Part shown: positions 8,445 through 17,732 of the stretch, in pieces
Layout of the letters: each line of letters begins with the position of its first letter
Position numbering within the stretch: the first letter of the stretch is position 1
Source: an uncultured Verrucomicrobiota bacterium
Lineage (GTDB): Bacteria > Verrucomicrobiota > Verrucomicrobiia > Opitutales > UBA9783
Direction of reading: 5' to 3'
Length of the DNA: 48,833 nt
Assembly: GCA_946186275.1 (NCBI GenBank)
Contig: CAMHMO010000009.1
Coordinates: forward strand, 1 to 48,833
Notes under the pieces: generated by a model
What the model was told of the DNA's origin: nothing
Database searches by the model: none
What the model saw: only the letters and a program-made list of their open reading frames with translations
Made by a program: the position numbers and the translations under genes

Positions 8445-8900
8445 GTGATCCACGTTATTCTTTTTCGCCCTGAAATTCCTCAAAACACGGGCAACATTGG
8501 GCGTTTGTGTGCCTGCACCCATACGCGCCTGCATCTCATTCGTCCGCTCGGTTTTTCATTGTCCGACCGTTATCTGAAACGCAGCGGGATGGATTACTGG
8601 CAATATCTGGATGTTCGCGAATATATCGACTTTGAGGCATTTTTGAACGCTCCCGATCGCCCAAAGCGTATTTGGCTGCTGACCACGCATGCGCAACATC
8701 CTTACACGGAGGTTTCTTTTCGGGATGAGGACGGTATTTTGTTCGGAAACGAAGGTTCGGGCTGTCCCAATTACGTACATAAGGAATTTGAAAGTTTCCG
8801 CATCACCATTCCGATGATGCATCCGAAAGTGCGATCGTTGAATTTGGCAACCGCCGTCGGTATCGTGCGTTACGAAATTCTGCGCCAATGCGGATATTGA
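8445..8900 (+). CDS. trmL: TrmL, tRNA (C/U34) 2'-O-methyltransferase
   Basis: This SPOUT-class methyltransferase modifies the wobble ribose of tRNA-Leu species. The 151 residues start IHVILFRPEIPQNTGNIGRLCA, the family N-terminus. The trefoil-knot SAM site appears as LLTTHAQ, LFGNEGSG and ITIPMMHPKVRSLNLATAV. The start is GTG at 8445. No ATG fits without losing the first strand. It is separated from smpB by 210 bases with no gene. Confidence 0.9.
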   Translation: MIHVILFRPEIPQNTGNIGRLCACTHTRLHLIRPLGFSLSDRYLKRSGMDYWQYLDVREYIDFEAFLNAPDRPKRIWLLTTHAQHPYTEVSFRDEDGILFGNEGSGCPNYVHKEFESFRITIPMMHPKVRSLNLATAVGIVRYEILRQCGY

Positions 8901-8916
8901 TTTTTTCGAAAAAATC
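8899..8916. terminator. Short AT palindrome after trmL
   Basis: An 18-base perfect palindrome (GATTTTTTCGAAAAAATC) starts inside the trmL stop codon. It could act as a weak bidirectional terminator between trmL and the converging peptidase gene, but a turn of at least three bases would break its central pairs and there is no separate U-run. Confidence 0.3.
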
Positions 8917-9092
8917 GCCCGAAGTTTATGGTTTTATAAACCGGAGCACCGTACTGCGCATGGAAAGTAAAAGTTTTTCGTTTCCGAGCCTCGGAATTCG
9001 GAAAATCCGTCATCGTCGCATCGCGTTCGAATATCGACAAAAATAATCGCCGCCCTCTTGTTTTTATCCGATATTCAACGAAAATCCGGGCA

Positions 9093-10271
9093 TCAGAACG
9101 CTTCTCCGAATAACTCGAACAGATAACGTTCCAACGTTTCTCCCAAAAACGGTCGGTTGTTTTTATCAAATTCCAGGGTGTGGCGATTGCCGTTCTTTTC
9201 CAATTCCCGCTTATCAAAAGAAACAACCTGCCATTTCTCTTTTTGCGGTTGAAGCAACGGTTCGAAGTGCACGACGGCACCGAACCACGTAAAGTCAATT
9301 CTCCAACCGTAAAATTTCTCCGACGGCAACATACCCAAAGCGGTGTTTTGTGCCATAAAATCGGGAATTTTGTTGGTCGCGACAAACAGCGTAAAGGCAA
9401 TCGGTTGCGCTTTTAAAAAATGCGTAAAGTTGCTTTTGGCTCGGAAAAATTCCAACGGATCCAAAGAAACCAGATTGAACGCATGCCATTGCCCGTGCGC
9501 ATTGGGATCTTTGGGTTTCTCCTGCTGCATATTATACCAACGCGTAAACGTTTGTTCCGTTCCGACCGAAAAACCAACCTCGAAATGAACGTGCGCATAG
9601 TACAAACCGGGCACATTGCCGGTGCAACCCATTACGCCCAAAAGCGCACTTTGTGCCACCGATTGACCGACTTTTAAAGTCGGTTCGACGGATGCCAAAT
9701 GTGCGTACAGCGTATAAAAACGCAAGTTCGGTTCAAAGTGCTCCAACACCACATAATTCCCGTACACACTGTTTTTCGGGTTCGTGTTGATATAAGCCAC
9801 TTTCCCCGGCAGAGCGGCAAAAATGCGATCCTGCGGTACATAACGGCGATCGCGATACAGTGATTTTATATCTACGCCCGCGTGAAATTTTTTTCCCTGA
9901 TTGCGCGTACATCCCCACAATCCTGATGCAAGCCTTCCGCTCTGCGTCGGCTGAATGTAATCCGCAAGCGGCTTGTCGTCGAAAAATGCCCGATTATCCG
10001 TCGGCCACCGCGGTAATCCCGGTGCAAATTGCGGAATATCAGATCCGTTCTTCGTCGGTTCAGATTTTGATTTTAATGATCCGACCGTTTTTTCGTTTTT
10101 TTGAACAACACACGGTCTTTTTGCGCTTTCGGAACCTGCCTTGTTACTAATAACTGTCGAAGTTGATGGCATGCATTTCTTTGCAACCGCCAAAAGAAAC
10201 TGCTTTGGCGCAATCCCGAACGCCGCAAGCAACATTGACGGCACAACAAGCTTTTTGTACATATAAGACAT
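9093..10271 (-). CDS. Secreted M23 (LytM-type) metallopeptidase
   Basis: This is a zinc endopeptidase predicted to cut peptidoglycan cross-links. The M23 signature is complete: HAGVDI gives the first zinc His and Asp, and YAHVHFEVGF gives the HxH pair, with YTLYAHLASVEP between them. The N-terminus has a membrane or signal segment (VVPSMLLAAFGIA). An S/K/N-rich linker of about 60 residues follows, then the catalytic domain and a C-terminal extension of about 150 residues. I chose ATG 10271; ATG 10262 is equally possible. The frame stays open to 10550, but that would cover the divergent kinase gene and lose the signal segment. The gap to the divergent kinase is only about 9-18 bases. Confidence 0.85.
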   Translation of the reverse strand: MSYMYKKLVVPSMLLAAFGIAPKQFLLAVAKKCMPSTSTVISNKAGSESAKRPCVVQKNEKTVGSLKSKSEPTKNGSDIPQFAPGLPRWPTDNRAFFDDKPLADYIQPTQSGRLASGLWGCTRNQGKKFHAGVDIKSLYRDRRYVPQDRIFAALPGKVAYINTNPKNSVYGNYVVLEHFEPNLRFYTLYAHLASVEPTLKVGQSVAQSALLGVMGCTGNVPGLYYAHVHFEVGFSVGTEQTFTRWYNMQQEKPKDPNAHGQWHAFNLVSLDPLEFFRAKSNFTHFLKAQPIAFTLFVATNKIPDFMAQNTALGMLPSEKFYGWRIDFTWFGAVVHFEPLLQPQKEKWQVVSFDKRELEKNGNRHTLEFDKNNRPFLGETLERYLFELFGEAF

Positions 10272-10280
10272 CACTTGATT

Positions 10281-11288
10281 ATGACACTCTCCCGGAAAAG
10301 CGTCCAATCGATTTTGCAAGCCGTTCCGTCGCTGAATGTGCTCGTCATCGGTGACGCCATGCTGGATCGTTATATCTTCGGGGATGCAGAGCGGATTTCG
10401 CCCGAAGCTCCTGTACCAGTCGTTAGGATTGAACACGAAGCATGTCGCTTGGGCGGTGCCTGTAATGTCGCGCTGAACCTCAAGAGTTTGGGTGCAAACG
10501 TTACTTTTCTCGGTTCCGTCGGAACGGATGAAGCGGGAAGTGTGTTGCAACGATTATTGCGGGAAGCGGGGATTTCTTTTTGCGGCGAAAATTTTCGTTC
10601 CGATGTCCAAACGATCGTCAAAACACGCGTGATTGCTCGCCATCAACAGCTGTGTCGGTTGGATCGGGAAAAGAAATTTTCGGAAGCGTCTGTTGCTGCC
10701 GTTATTGCGCAAGCGGAAGCGTTTTTGCAAAAAAACGCCGTTTCCGCTGTTTTGGTATCCGATTATGCCAAAGGAACGGTTACGCAGGCACTTTTGGATA
10801 AATTGGTTGAACTGAAAAAGCATTATTCTTTCTTTTTAGCCGTCGATCCGAAACCAAAAAATAAACTTTGTTACAACGGCGTCGATTTGCTGAAACCTAA
10901 CCGTACCGAAGCGTTGCAGTTGGCAAATTTCAATACCGAACCGAACCAAACGTTCTCATCGGATGCCGTCGCAAGGGAAATTTTCAACCGTCACTCGGTG
11001 CGTTATCTTACCGTTACGTTGGGCGAGCAAGGTGTTGCGCTTGCTGAGAACGGCGGAAGTATTCAAACGGCACCTGCGGTTGCGAAAGAAGTTTTCGATG
11101 TTTCCGGTGCCGGCGACACCGCGCTTGCGGCCCTGGCGGTCGCTTTTTGCGCTCATCGTACTCCGTCGGAAGCCATCGCGTTCGCCAATTTATTGTCGGG
11201 GATTGTAATTCGTAAAGTCGGAACCGCCGTGACAACGCCCGAAGAAATTTTAGTGTATGCTTCCAAAACGCTCGGCTCTGTTTCTTGA
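10281..11288 (+). CDS. rfaE1: Heptose-7-phosphate kinase (RfaE domain I, PfkB family)
   Basis: The enzyme phosphorylates D-glycero-D-manno-heptose 7-phosphate at C1 on the way to ADP-heptose for LPS inner core. The 335 residues are only the kinase half of HldE. Motifs are VIGDAMLDRYIFGDAERISPE, the PfkB box GGACNVALNLKSLGA, and the catalytic DVSGAGDTALAALA. ATG 10281 is preferred over a TTG two codons upstream. A phosphatase gene overlaps its end by 32 bases. The nucleotidyltransferase half (RfaE2) is not in the window. Confidence 0.92.
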   Translation: MTLSRKSVQSILQAVPSLNVLVIGDAMLDRYIFGDAERISPEAPVPVVRIEHEACRLGGACNVALNLKSLGANVTFLGSVGTDEAGSVLQRLLREAGISFCGENFRSDVQTIVKTRVIARHQQLCRLDREKKFSEASVAAVIAQAEAFLQKNAVSAVLVSDYAKGTVTQALLDKLVELKKHYSFFLAVDPKPKNKLCYNGVDLLKPNRTEALQLANFNTEPNQTFSSDAVAREIFNRHSVRYLTVTLGEQGVALAENGGSIQTAPAVAKEVFDVSGAGDTALAALAVAFCAHRTPSEAIAFANLLSGIVIRKVGTAVTTPEEILVYASKTLGSVS

Positions 11289-11796
11289 CCGCGACGGAAC
11301 ACTCATTGAGGACTTGCACTACCTGTCCGATCCGAGCAAGGTGCGTTTGTTGCCGGGCATACGCGAATGTTTGGCGACATTAAAAAAAGACGGTTGGCTG
11401 TTCTTTTTGTTCTCCAACCAAAGCGGCATTCGGCGCGGTCTCTGTACGTTCGAACAAGTGAACGCCTGCAATCAACGCATGCTGGATCTCATCGATCTCG
11501 GGCGGGATTTATTCACAAAAACCTGCCTCGCTCTCGGAACGGCGGAAGAACCCTGCGAATATCGGAAACCGTCTCCGAAATTTATCCTTGAATGCCTGGA
11601 AACGTTTCACCTCAATCCGAACCGTTGTTGGATGATCGGCGATAAGGAAACGGATGTCGAAGCGGGACAAAGGGCACACATTCGGACGATTTTGATGCAA
11701 CCGCAAAGTGAAATTTTTTCGAAAAATTCGCCTCAAACCGTAGTTTGTAAAGATTTTTTCGAGGTTCTTAACCGCTTGCGGGAGGAGAAACGGTAA
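11257..11796 (+). CDS. GmhB-like HAD heptose bisphosphate phosphatase
   Basis: This HAD-IIIA phosphatase would remove the C7 phosphate from heptose-1,7-bisphosphate, the step after the upstream kinase. Its 179 residues carry LFLDRDGTLIED (nucleophile DxD), FSNQSGI, the lysine in CEYRKPSP, and MIGDKETDVEAG. The start overlaps the kinase by 32 bases, which implies coupling, and no later start keeps the DxD motif. The zinc-binding Cys/His loop of E. coli GmhB is shortened, with no CxH...CxC pattern. Histidinol-phosphatase activity is the alternative, but the gene pairing favours heptose. Confidence 0.8.
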   Translation: MLPKRSALFLDRDGTLIEDLHYLSDPSKVRLLPGIRECLATLKKDGWLFFLFSNQSGIRRGLCTFEQVNACNQRMLDLIDLGRDLFTKTCLALGTAEEPCEYRKPSPKFILECLETFHLNPNRCWMIGDKETDVEAGQRAHIRTILMQPQSEIFSKNSPQTVVCKDFFEVLNRLREEKR

Positions 11797-12031
11797 ATTT
11801 AAGCATGCCGGGACGACAATCGCCTCGGAGGTTTATTATTGAAACATACTAAAAATACCGATGGAGGCGGGGTTTTATCGATATTTGGTGCCGACTGTAT
11901 TCAAAAAGCAAAAAACGCACGAAAAAACGATAAAAATTGCTGTTGCAACCTGCTTTAGGGGTGACTTCCTTCGCAGTTCAATCTCACAGCCCGTTGCGTG
12001 TTCGAAGCCGCAAAATTGTCTTCCGTGCCCG

Positions 12032-13252
12032 TCACGCCAAACGCTTCTCTTTATAAACAAGTCCGAAAAGAATTGTTGCCAATACGATCATCACCGTTAC
12101 GATCGACAACCCCGATCGGTACGCTTCCGACAACAAATGCGCTTCTTTGAAATTATCGATCATCCATCCGACAAGCGGTTGTCCAAGACCGCACAAAATC
12201 ATACAAAGGGCATTGCAGAAAGAAACGGAACTGGCGCCGAGAGAGGAGGAATTTAAATTGGCAACCGCCACAAATCCGATCACCTGGACACCGCAACAAA
12301 TCCCCAAAAGCACCATCAGACACGCCATTGTTCCGAACGACGCCTTTCCCGTAACGAGAAAAACGGTAAAAAGAACGGCTGCCGCGATACCGCCGAACAT
12401 CATTGGTTTTTTACAGGAACGAACCGTGTCCGAAATCCATCCCATGATTGGGCAGGAAATCGCCCAGCTCAAATTCAAAATCGACACCAGCTGTGCCGCT
12501 TCCAGAGTGGTAAAATGACAAACATTCGTAAAATACGGAATACTCCACAGGTCAGCAAAGGTTGCGAACGGCATATATAAAGCCCCCGTTAAAATCCCGG
12601 CAACCCAGGCACCCGGCTTTTTGGCGATTTCCCACAGACGCCCGCCCAATTCCCGCCAAAGTTTTTTATCGCGCGGTGCCAAATGCGTGTCCTTCGGAAC
12701 AAAAACGTACAGCAACCCCGTCACGATCAGCCCGAAAACGCACGCCGTCAGCCAAATGTTGCCGTAACCCGTATTTAAATAGGCAAAACCGTTTTGCGAA
12801 CCGATGGAACCGAACATGCCCAACATCGTCGTTAACCCCGACAACATCGCCCATTTGTTCTGCGGAAACCATGTAGTGCACAAATACATTACGCCGACGA
12901 AACCGAAAGCGGATGCAAAACCCATCGCGAACCGCCCCGCTCCCAGGAAGAACAACACTCCCGTCGGAATAAGCGGCAACAGGCACGCCAACGCCAGCAA
13001 CAGGCAATTTCCGACCAACAATTTTCGTCCGCCGAACGTATCAAACAACGGTCCCACAAACAACTGCATCGGGGAATAGATCATGTAATACAGGCTCATA
13101 ACCGTCGACATTTGTGTCAGCGAAAGTTCGGCAACGGGCGAATTCGGCACTTGCCCGAGTAAGCTCGGGATGACGCGAACAAAAAGTTCGTATAAATAAA
13201 ACAACGACCCGATGAACCAAATTCCGTATACTTTCCCACCTGTTTTTTCCAT
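12032..13252 (-). CDS. MFS transporter
   Basis: This 406-residue protein has about twelve hydrophobic segments and the major-facilitator loop GPLFDTFGGRKLL between helices 2 and 3. A second copy of that loop appears mid-protein (MGWISDTVRSCKKPM). The N-terminal half (LYELFVRVIPS, YYMIYSPMQLFVGPLFD) resembles carriers common in intracellular bacteria such as Legionella and Coxiella. The substrate is unknown. It converges with the heptose genes, and the 235-base gap between them holds no gene. Confidence 0.85.
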   Translation of the reverse strand: MEKTGGKVYGIWFIGSLFYLYELFVRVIPSLLGQVPNSPVAELSLTQMSTVMSLYYMIYSPMQLFVGPLFDTFGGRKLLVGNCLLLALACLLPLIPTGVLFFLGAGRFAMGFASAFGFVGVMYLCTTWFPQNKWAMLSGLTTMLGMFGSIGSQNGFAYLNTGYGNIWLTACVFGLIVTGLLYVFVPKDTHLAPRDKKLWRELGGRLWEIAKKPGAWVAGILTGALYMPFATFADLWSIPYFTNVCHFTTLEAAQLVSILNLSWAISCPIMGWISDTVRSCKKPMMFGGIAAAVLFTVFLVTGKASFGTMACLMVLLGICCGVQVIGFVAVANLNSSSLGASSVSFCNALCMILCGLGQPLVGWMIDNFKEAHLLSEAYRSGLSIVTVMIVLATILFGLVYKEKRLA

Positions 13253-13667
13253 AAGTAAAATCTGATATCAGGGAAACAAATCGGAAACACCGTTGCAAAT
13301 AAAAATAATACATTTTTTCGCCGAAAAATCCCTTGTTATAAACGTCTTTAATCCCTCAAAATAATTCGATATAATGAATATCCGTTTTAGTCTTCGAAGT
13401 ATGAAACAAATGCTTTTTTAGTCCTTTCGATAAGCGCCGAAATATTAAAGCGCATTTTGGAAAATTCGTACCTGAGACTGTTCAATTTTCATCCGTTACG
13501 TAACCGAACAACTTAAAGCGGCGGCAACTTGTATTTTGGCAATTTCCGACAATGTTTTTCGCGAAACACCTTCCAAAACCACTTGCGCTGCGTTCTATAC
13601 GGGAAAAATTCACAAAAAGAGCAGTTCGTTTTTCTCCACACCTTCCGAGATGCTTTTAAAAACACCT
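13253..13667. other. Intergenic, no gene seen
   Basis: These 415 bases lie upstream of the MFS gene and downstream of the flavoprotein gene, both on the minus strand. Short frames on either strand are unconvincing. A plus-strand TATAAT at 13370-13375 has only a poor -35 partner (TTTAAT, 17 bases upstream) and no gene to serve. A small RNA is possible but unsupported. Confidence 0.4.
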
Positions 13668-15089
13668 CTATGCACGCGTTCGCAGGTATTGATCGACTTT
13701 ATCCGCCGTAATCACGCCATAATTAACGGTTCCGAGCCAACCGGACATGATAATACCGACCGAACCGGCGTGGTACAAACCGTGCACATGTTGCGGCAAT
13801 TCCATGGAAACCTTTAAACCTTCGAATTTTGTTCCGAATGACGCGCCTTCCCAATGTTGCGTGTAGCGTTGAAACGTGCGCGGCGTCGCCACCTCAATCC
13901 AAGAAATTTTATCAACCGCATGCGGTACAAAACGCTCCAAAGCCGCCAAGGTGCGTTGCTTGAGCGTTTCTTTCGCCGCCTTGTAATCCTCTTCCGACAA
14001 ATTTGCCCAATCCTTCCAAAGGGCGTTGGTCGAAGCGACAATCGTGTACCGCGGCGTCGGACTTTCGGGACGAATGCTCGGATAATAGACGGAAAAAGTT
14101 CGACTCTGGGTATCAAATGCTTTCAAAGATGCGCTCGAAAAACATTCTTCATCGGACGTAAAAATCAAATCTCCGATGTTCGGCAACGTTTCGCCCTCTT
14201 TAAACCCCATGTACACCTGACAGGAGCTGTTGTTTAAACGTACCGCCTTTGTCTCCGCGCGAAAGGTTTCATCGATATCGCTCGAATTTAATAAAGATAA
14301 AATCGTCGCTTTCAGATTGGCATTCGACACAATCGCTTTGCACGCGATCGCTTCGCCGTTCACCTGTAAACCGACCACCGTCGGAATACCTTCACGATTT
14401 TCGGTCAAAATTCTCTCTACCTGCGCGCGTTTTACAATCGTCACGCCGTTCTTTTGCAGTTCGGTCGTCATTTCCCGAATAAGGCAATCGGTACCGCCGC
14501 GGAACGTGTACACGCCTTTATTCATGAAGTTGGAAAACACAATCCCGTACGTAATCGCGGGATCCTCCAGTGTCGAACCGTTGGCGTAGGTAATGGGCTC
14601 CATCAACAGCCGATGCACATCGGGACGTTGCGGGAAAAATTCCTCGAACAATTCGCCCGTCGTGCGCCGATCCGCATCGTAGAAATTCATGCCGCGCAGG
14701 TGCTCAAAAAACGCTTCGACGCGTTCCGACGGAATTTTGAACACATTGACCAATTTGTTCGTAAAATCCGTACGATCAAAGGTGGTCTCAAATTGAAACT
14801 GCGGATTGACAAAGCGCACGTGCGGCAGTTGAACAATGGAATTTGCGATGGTTGCATTCCAATAGCGGCGGCAGGACTTTATCATCCCGACCGGGAACCC
14901 GTGCAGCGACACGTCAAACGTAAAACCGCCGGGACGTTTAAAATAAGCCGCCAACCCGCCCAACTGCGCGTGTTGCTCCAAAAGTACAACCGTATGCCCC
15001 TGTTTCGCCAAAACGTTCGCCGCCGTCAACCCCGACAGCCCGCTTCCGATCACACAAACATCACAGTTCTTCGGAAAGAGTGTTCCCAT
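13668..15089 (-). CDS. FAD-dependent oxidoreductase, phytoene desaturase/retinol saturase-like
   Basis: The 473 residues open with the dinucleotide-binding fold [19 protein letters not shown] followed by the acidic [10 protein letters not shown]. The C-terminal [17 protein letters not shown] closes the FAD site, as in the CrtI/amine-oxidase superfamily. A segment [20 protein letters not shown] matches the substrate-domain start in CrtI-like proteins. No carotenoid or isoprenoid genes are adjacent, so the substrate cannot be named. Confidence 0.85.
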   Translation of the reverse strand: MGTLFPKNCDVCVIGSGLSGLTAANVLAKQGHTVVLLEQHAQLGGLAAYFKRPGGFTFDVSLHGFPVGMIKSCRRYWNATIANSIVQLPHVRFVNPQFQFETTFDRTDFTNKLVNVFKIPSERVEAFFEHLRGMNFYDADRRTTGELFEEFFPQRPDVHRLLMEPITYANGSTLEDPAITYGIVFSNFMNKGVYTFRGGTDCLIREMTTELQKNGVTIVKRAQVERILTENREGIPTVVGLQVNGEAIACKAIVSNANLKATILSLLNSSDIDETFRAETKAVRLNNSSCQVYMGFKEGETLPNIGDLIFTSDEECFSSASLKAFDTQSRTFSVYYPSIRPESPTPRYTIVASTNALWKDWANLSEEDYKAAKETLKQRTLAALERFVPHAVDKISWIEVATPRTFQRYTQHWEGASFGTKFEGLKVSMELPQHVHGLYHAGSVGIIMSGWLGTVNYGVITADKVDQYLRTRA

Positions 15090-15376
15090 ACGGCTTTATT
15101 GATGGAAATTTTGGGTTTAAGGGCAATAGGAAAGGAGGAATTCTCAAGAAAGGAAGGAACTTGATGAAGACACGGCACACGTATATTATGTTACAATGTT
15201 TTGAATTTCGCCTTTTCACTAACGAAGCTCTGTTCCACTACCACGACTTTAAGCTAAACAGCTTGTTGTACAGCATCGACTCATGGTTTTTTATTGCTAT
15301 AAAAAAATGCCGAATATTCTTACAAAAACCTTTACTTCCAACAAAATATACGTTGGACTGAGGCTGTTGATTTCAT

Positions 15377-15478
15377 ATGGGGAACCTTAAAAAGAAGCGT
15401 ATTTTAAAGATGAACAAGCATAAGCGGCGGAAAAAATCCAAAGCGACGCGGCATCGGAAACGCACCTGGTCTTTGTAG
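15377..15478 (+). CDS. AURKAIP1/COX24-domain small ribosomal protein (bS22/mS38-like)
   Basis: The 33-residue frame encodes [20 protein letters not shown] followed by [13 protein letters not shown]. The pattern MGxxKKKRxxKMxKHKRRK...RHRKR is that of the short AURKAIP1/COX24 domain proteins, homologous to mycobacterial small-subunit protein bS22 and mitochondrial mS38. Those proteins are known to bind the decoding region of the small subunit. The gene is easily missed because of its size. It ends 12 bases before the next plus-strand gene and is probably co-transcribed with it. Confidence 0.8.
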   Translation: MGNLKKKRILKMNKHKRRKKSKATRHRKRTWSL

Positions 15479-15490
15479 AAGATTCGTCCC

Positions 15491-16189
15491 GTGGTGTTCG
15501 GGAGGGAGAAAGATCCGCGCGGTGGTTTCGTCGGAAAAATTGCGCTGTTGATCTTTTTGTCGCTCTCGATCGGGATGTTCGTTGTTTATCTCAGCCGAGC
15601 GGGTGGTTCATCGTCGACTTTTCGGGATTGGTTAGCGGCATTTTACGGTTTTGCGAAACAACATCCGTGGTTTTTAGTATTATCGTTGCTGTTTTTGCCG
15701 ACCTTCGGTATTCCGATTTCTCCATTACTGGTTTTGGCGGGTTCCTGTTGGAATTTGAAAATTGCTCTCAAAATTGTCTTTGTTTGCATCGGGTTTAATC
15801 TCATCTTTTCGCATTTTTTTTACAAACGATGCCTCAATCGTTTCCTGTTAAAATTAATCTTTCGCAACAAACCCATACGCCGACCGCGCCCGAACACACG
15901 CTTTAACAGCCTCCGCTGGTGCCTGCTCATCCAACTTATCCCGCATCTCCCTTACTCCGTTCAATGTTACATTTTGGCGACGTTGAAAGAAGTGCGCTTT
16001 TGCCATTATCTCGCCGTCAGTTGGCTGGTGCAATTTATCTGGGCGATCGGGTTTGTGTGCGGTGGACGCGCGATTTACACGGGGCATTTCGGTTTGACGA
16101 TTTTTTGTGTTTTTTTGGTCGTCGTGTATGTCTTGTATCGTTGGTTTTGTCGGTGGCGGAAGTCGAAGAGAGACGTATTGGAAATCTGA
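15491..16189 (+). CDS. VTT/TVP38-like (DedA-related) membrane protein
   Basis: This 232-residue protein has about five hydrophobic segments. LPTFGIPISPLLVLAGSCWN resembles the first re-entrant loop of the VTT fold, and LIQLIPHLPYSVQCYILA resembles the second conserved R-x-P-PY block, with Q in place of the usual arginine. Family members act as lipid scramblases or transporters in the inner membrane. A GTG at 15491 is the first start and there is no ATG before the first helix. The lysine- and arginine-rich tail faces the cytosol. Confidence 0.65.
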   Translation: MVFGREKDPRGGFVGKIALLIFLSLSIGMFVVYLSRAGGSSSTFRDWLAAFYGFAKQHPWFLVLSLLFLPTFGIPISPLLVLAGSCWNLKIALKIVFVCIGFNLIFSHFFYKRCLNRFLLKLIFRNKPIRRPRPNTRFNSLRWCLLIQLIPHLPYSVQCYILATLKEVRFCHYLAVSWLVQFIWAIGFVCGGRAIYTGHFGLTIFCVFLVVVYVLYRWFCRWRKSKRDVLEI

Positions 16190-16229
16190 TTGTCATGCAC
16201 ACTGTTTTTAATCGTCGATTTCGATCCGC

Positions 16230-17558
16230 ATGCTGACTCCCTTCATCAAAGGTGCTCTGTCGGTCGGTGAATTATCCCTCTGCTTGCGGCAGTTGGTGCG
16301 CGATGCGTTCCCGTTTGTTGCCGTGTACGGCGAGATTTCCAATCTTCGCACCGCAAAAGGCATCACCTGGTTCACATTGAAGGATGCGGTAAGTCAAATT
16401 TCCGTTGTTCTGTTTCAAGCAGATCATTCCTCGCTTCAACAGCCGCTCGAAAACGGACAATCGGTTCTCGTGGAAGGTCGCATCGACGTTTATATCGCTT
16501 CGGGACGGTATCAGTTGGTTGCTAAAAAAATTCGCAAACTCGGCGTTGGCGAACTGCAACAACAATTTGAAGTTTTAAAGGAAAAATTGCGCAACGAAGG
16601 ACTTTTTTCATCCGAAAAAAAGCTCCCCTGCCCTACTCTTCCGAAATATATCGGGATTATTACCTCGCCGGAAGCGGCGGCGCTGCAGGATTTTTTGCAG
16701 ATTTTACGTCGAAAAAACTGGAAAGGTTCGTTGCTGCTGGCACCGTCGCTCGTACAGGGCAACGGCGCGCCGTCGGCAATCATGAAGGCATTTCGGCGGT
16801 TGCAGCAATATCCCGAAATCGAATTGATTGTTCTCATCCGCGGCGGCGGCAGTTTTGAAGATTTGAATTGTTTCAATCACGAAGGTCTGGTGCGGTTTCT
16901 GGCGCAACGCCGAAAGCCTTTATTAACGGGCATCGGGCATGAAACGGATTATACGCTCTGCGATTTTATTGCGGACAAACGCGCCGAAACGCCGACCGCC
17001 GCCGCCGAAATTCTTGCCAATGCTTACCAAAACGCCCTCCAACAACGGCAAAACAATCTCCAACGCCTCAGGCGCGCCTTTGAATTCCGTTATCAAAACT
17101 TTCGACAGCGGTACGGTGTTGCGGAAATGTCTTTAAAACGTTTTTGTCCAAGCTGCATTATCGAACAGCAACGACAACGCTATTTGCAACTTACGAAAGA
17201 TTTCGAGAATGCCTGCCGTCGACAACTGCAAACAAAACAATACGCTTTCGATAAAATCCGTTCCCGCATCAAAGCCGTTCCAGTGGCTTTTCTCATTCGT
17301 GAACATCGGGAAAAATTAAAAACCGCAATCGATCGTCTGCAACGGTGCGTTCGCCAGACATACGAATTAAGAGCGCGACATATCGATCAGCTTTCGCAAC
17401 GTTTACAGACGTTTTCAGTCGAACGGCAATTGAAACGCGGTTTTCTCATCCCGCTTGCCAATGACGGTTGTACGTTAAAGAATTTCTCGCCTTCCTCAAA
17501 CGGTCCGCAGTATGTACAACACCAAAGCGGAACGTATCGTGTTCAAATTGTGAAGTAA
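16230..17558 (+). CDS. xseA: Exonuclease VII large subunit
   Basis: XseA is the catalytic subunit of exonuclease VII, which degrades single-stranded DNA from both ends. The 442 residues begin with the OB-fold (SVGELSLCLRQLV, FVAVYGEISNL). The conserved IGIITSPEAAALQDFLQILRR, VLIRGGGSFEDLNCFNHE and TGIGHETDYTLCDFIADKRA segments follow, and then a long alpha-helical coiled coil from about residue 270. The small subunit xseB, often adjacent, is not seen here. Confidence 0.95.
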   Translation: MLTPFIKGALSVGELSLCLRQLVRDAFPFVAVYGEISNLRTAKGITWFTLKDAVSQISVVLFQADHSSLQQPLENGQSVLVEGRIDVYIASGRYQLVAKKIRKLGVGELQQQFEVLKEKLRNEGLFSSEKKLPCPTLPKYIGIITSPEAAALQDFLQILRRKNWKGSLLLAPSLVQGNGAPSAIMKAFRRLQQYPEIELIVLIRGGGSFEDLNCFNHEGLVRFLAQRRKPLLTGIGHETDYTLCDFIADKRAETPTAAAEILANAYQNALQQRQNNLQRLRRAFEFRYQNFRQRYGVAEMSLKRFCPSCIIEQQRQRYLQLTKDFENACRRQLQTKQYAFDKIRSRIKAVPVAFLIREHREKLKTAIDRLQRCVRQTYELRARHIDQLSQRLQTFSVERQLKRGFLIPLANDGCTLKNFSPSSNGPQYVQHQSGTYRVQIVK

Positions 17559-17732
17559 AAGTTGAAAATTTTCGCTTGTTTCGAACCGAACCGCCGAGGA
17601 TTTCCATCGTTTTGACTTATAAACAGTAGCTTCGGACACAAAATTCGGGAATTTTTTACTCTGCATTGTTATTTTTTACCCCTCATTCTAAACCTTATTG
17701 ACTTTTTTCACAAAAATCGCCACTTTTAAGGT

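Noticed and set aside
11815-11880. Terminator from the CGCCTC...GAGGCG inverted repeat after the phosphatase gene
   Set aside because: Only six pairs with a loop of about 40 bases; not convincing.
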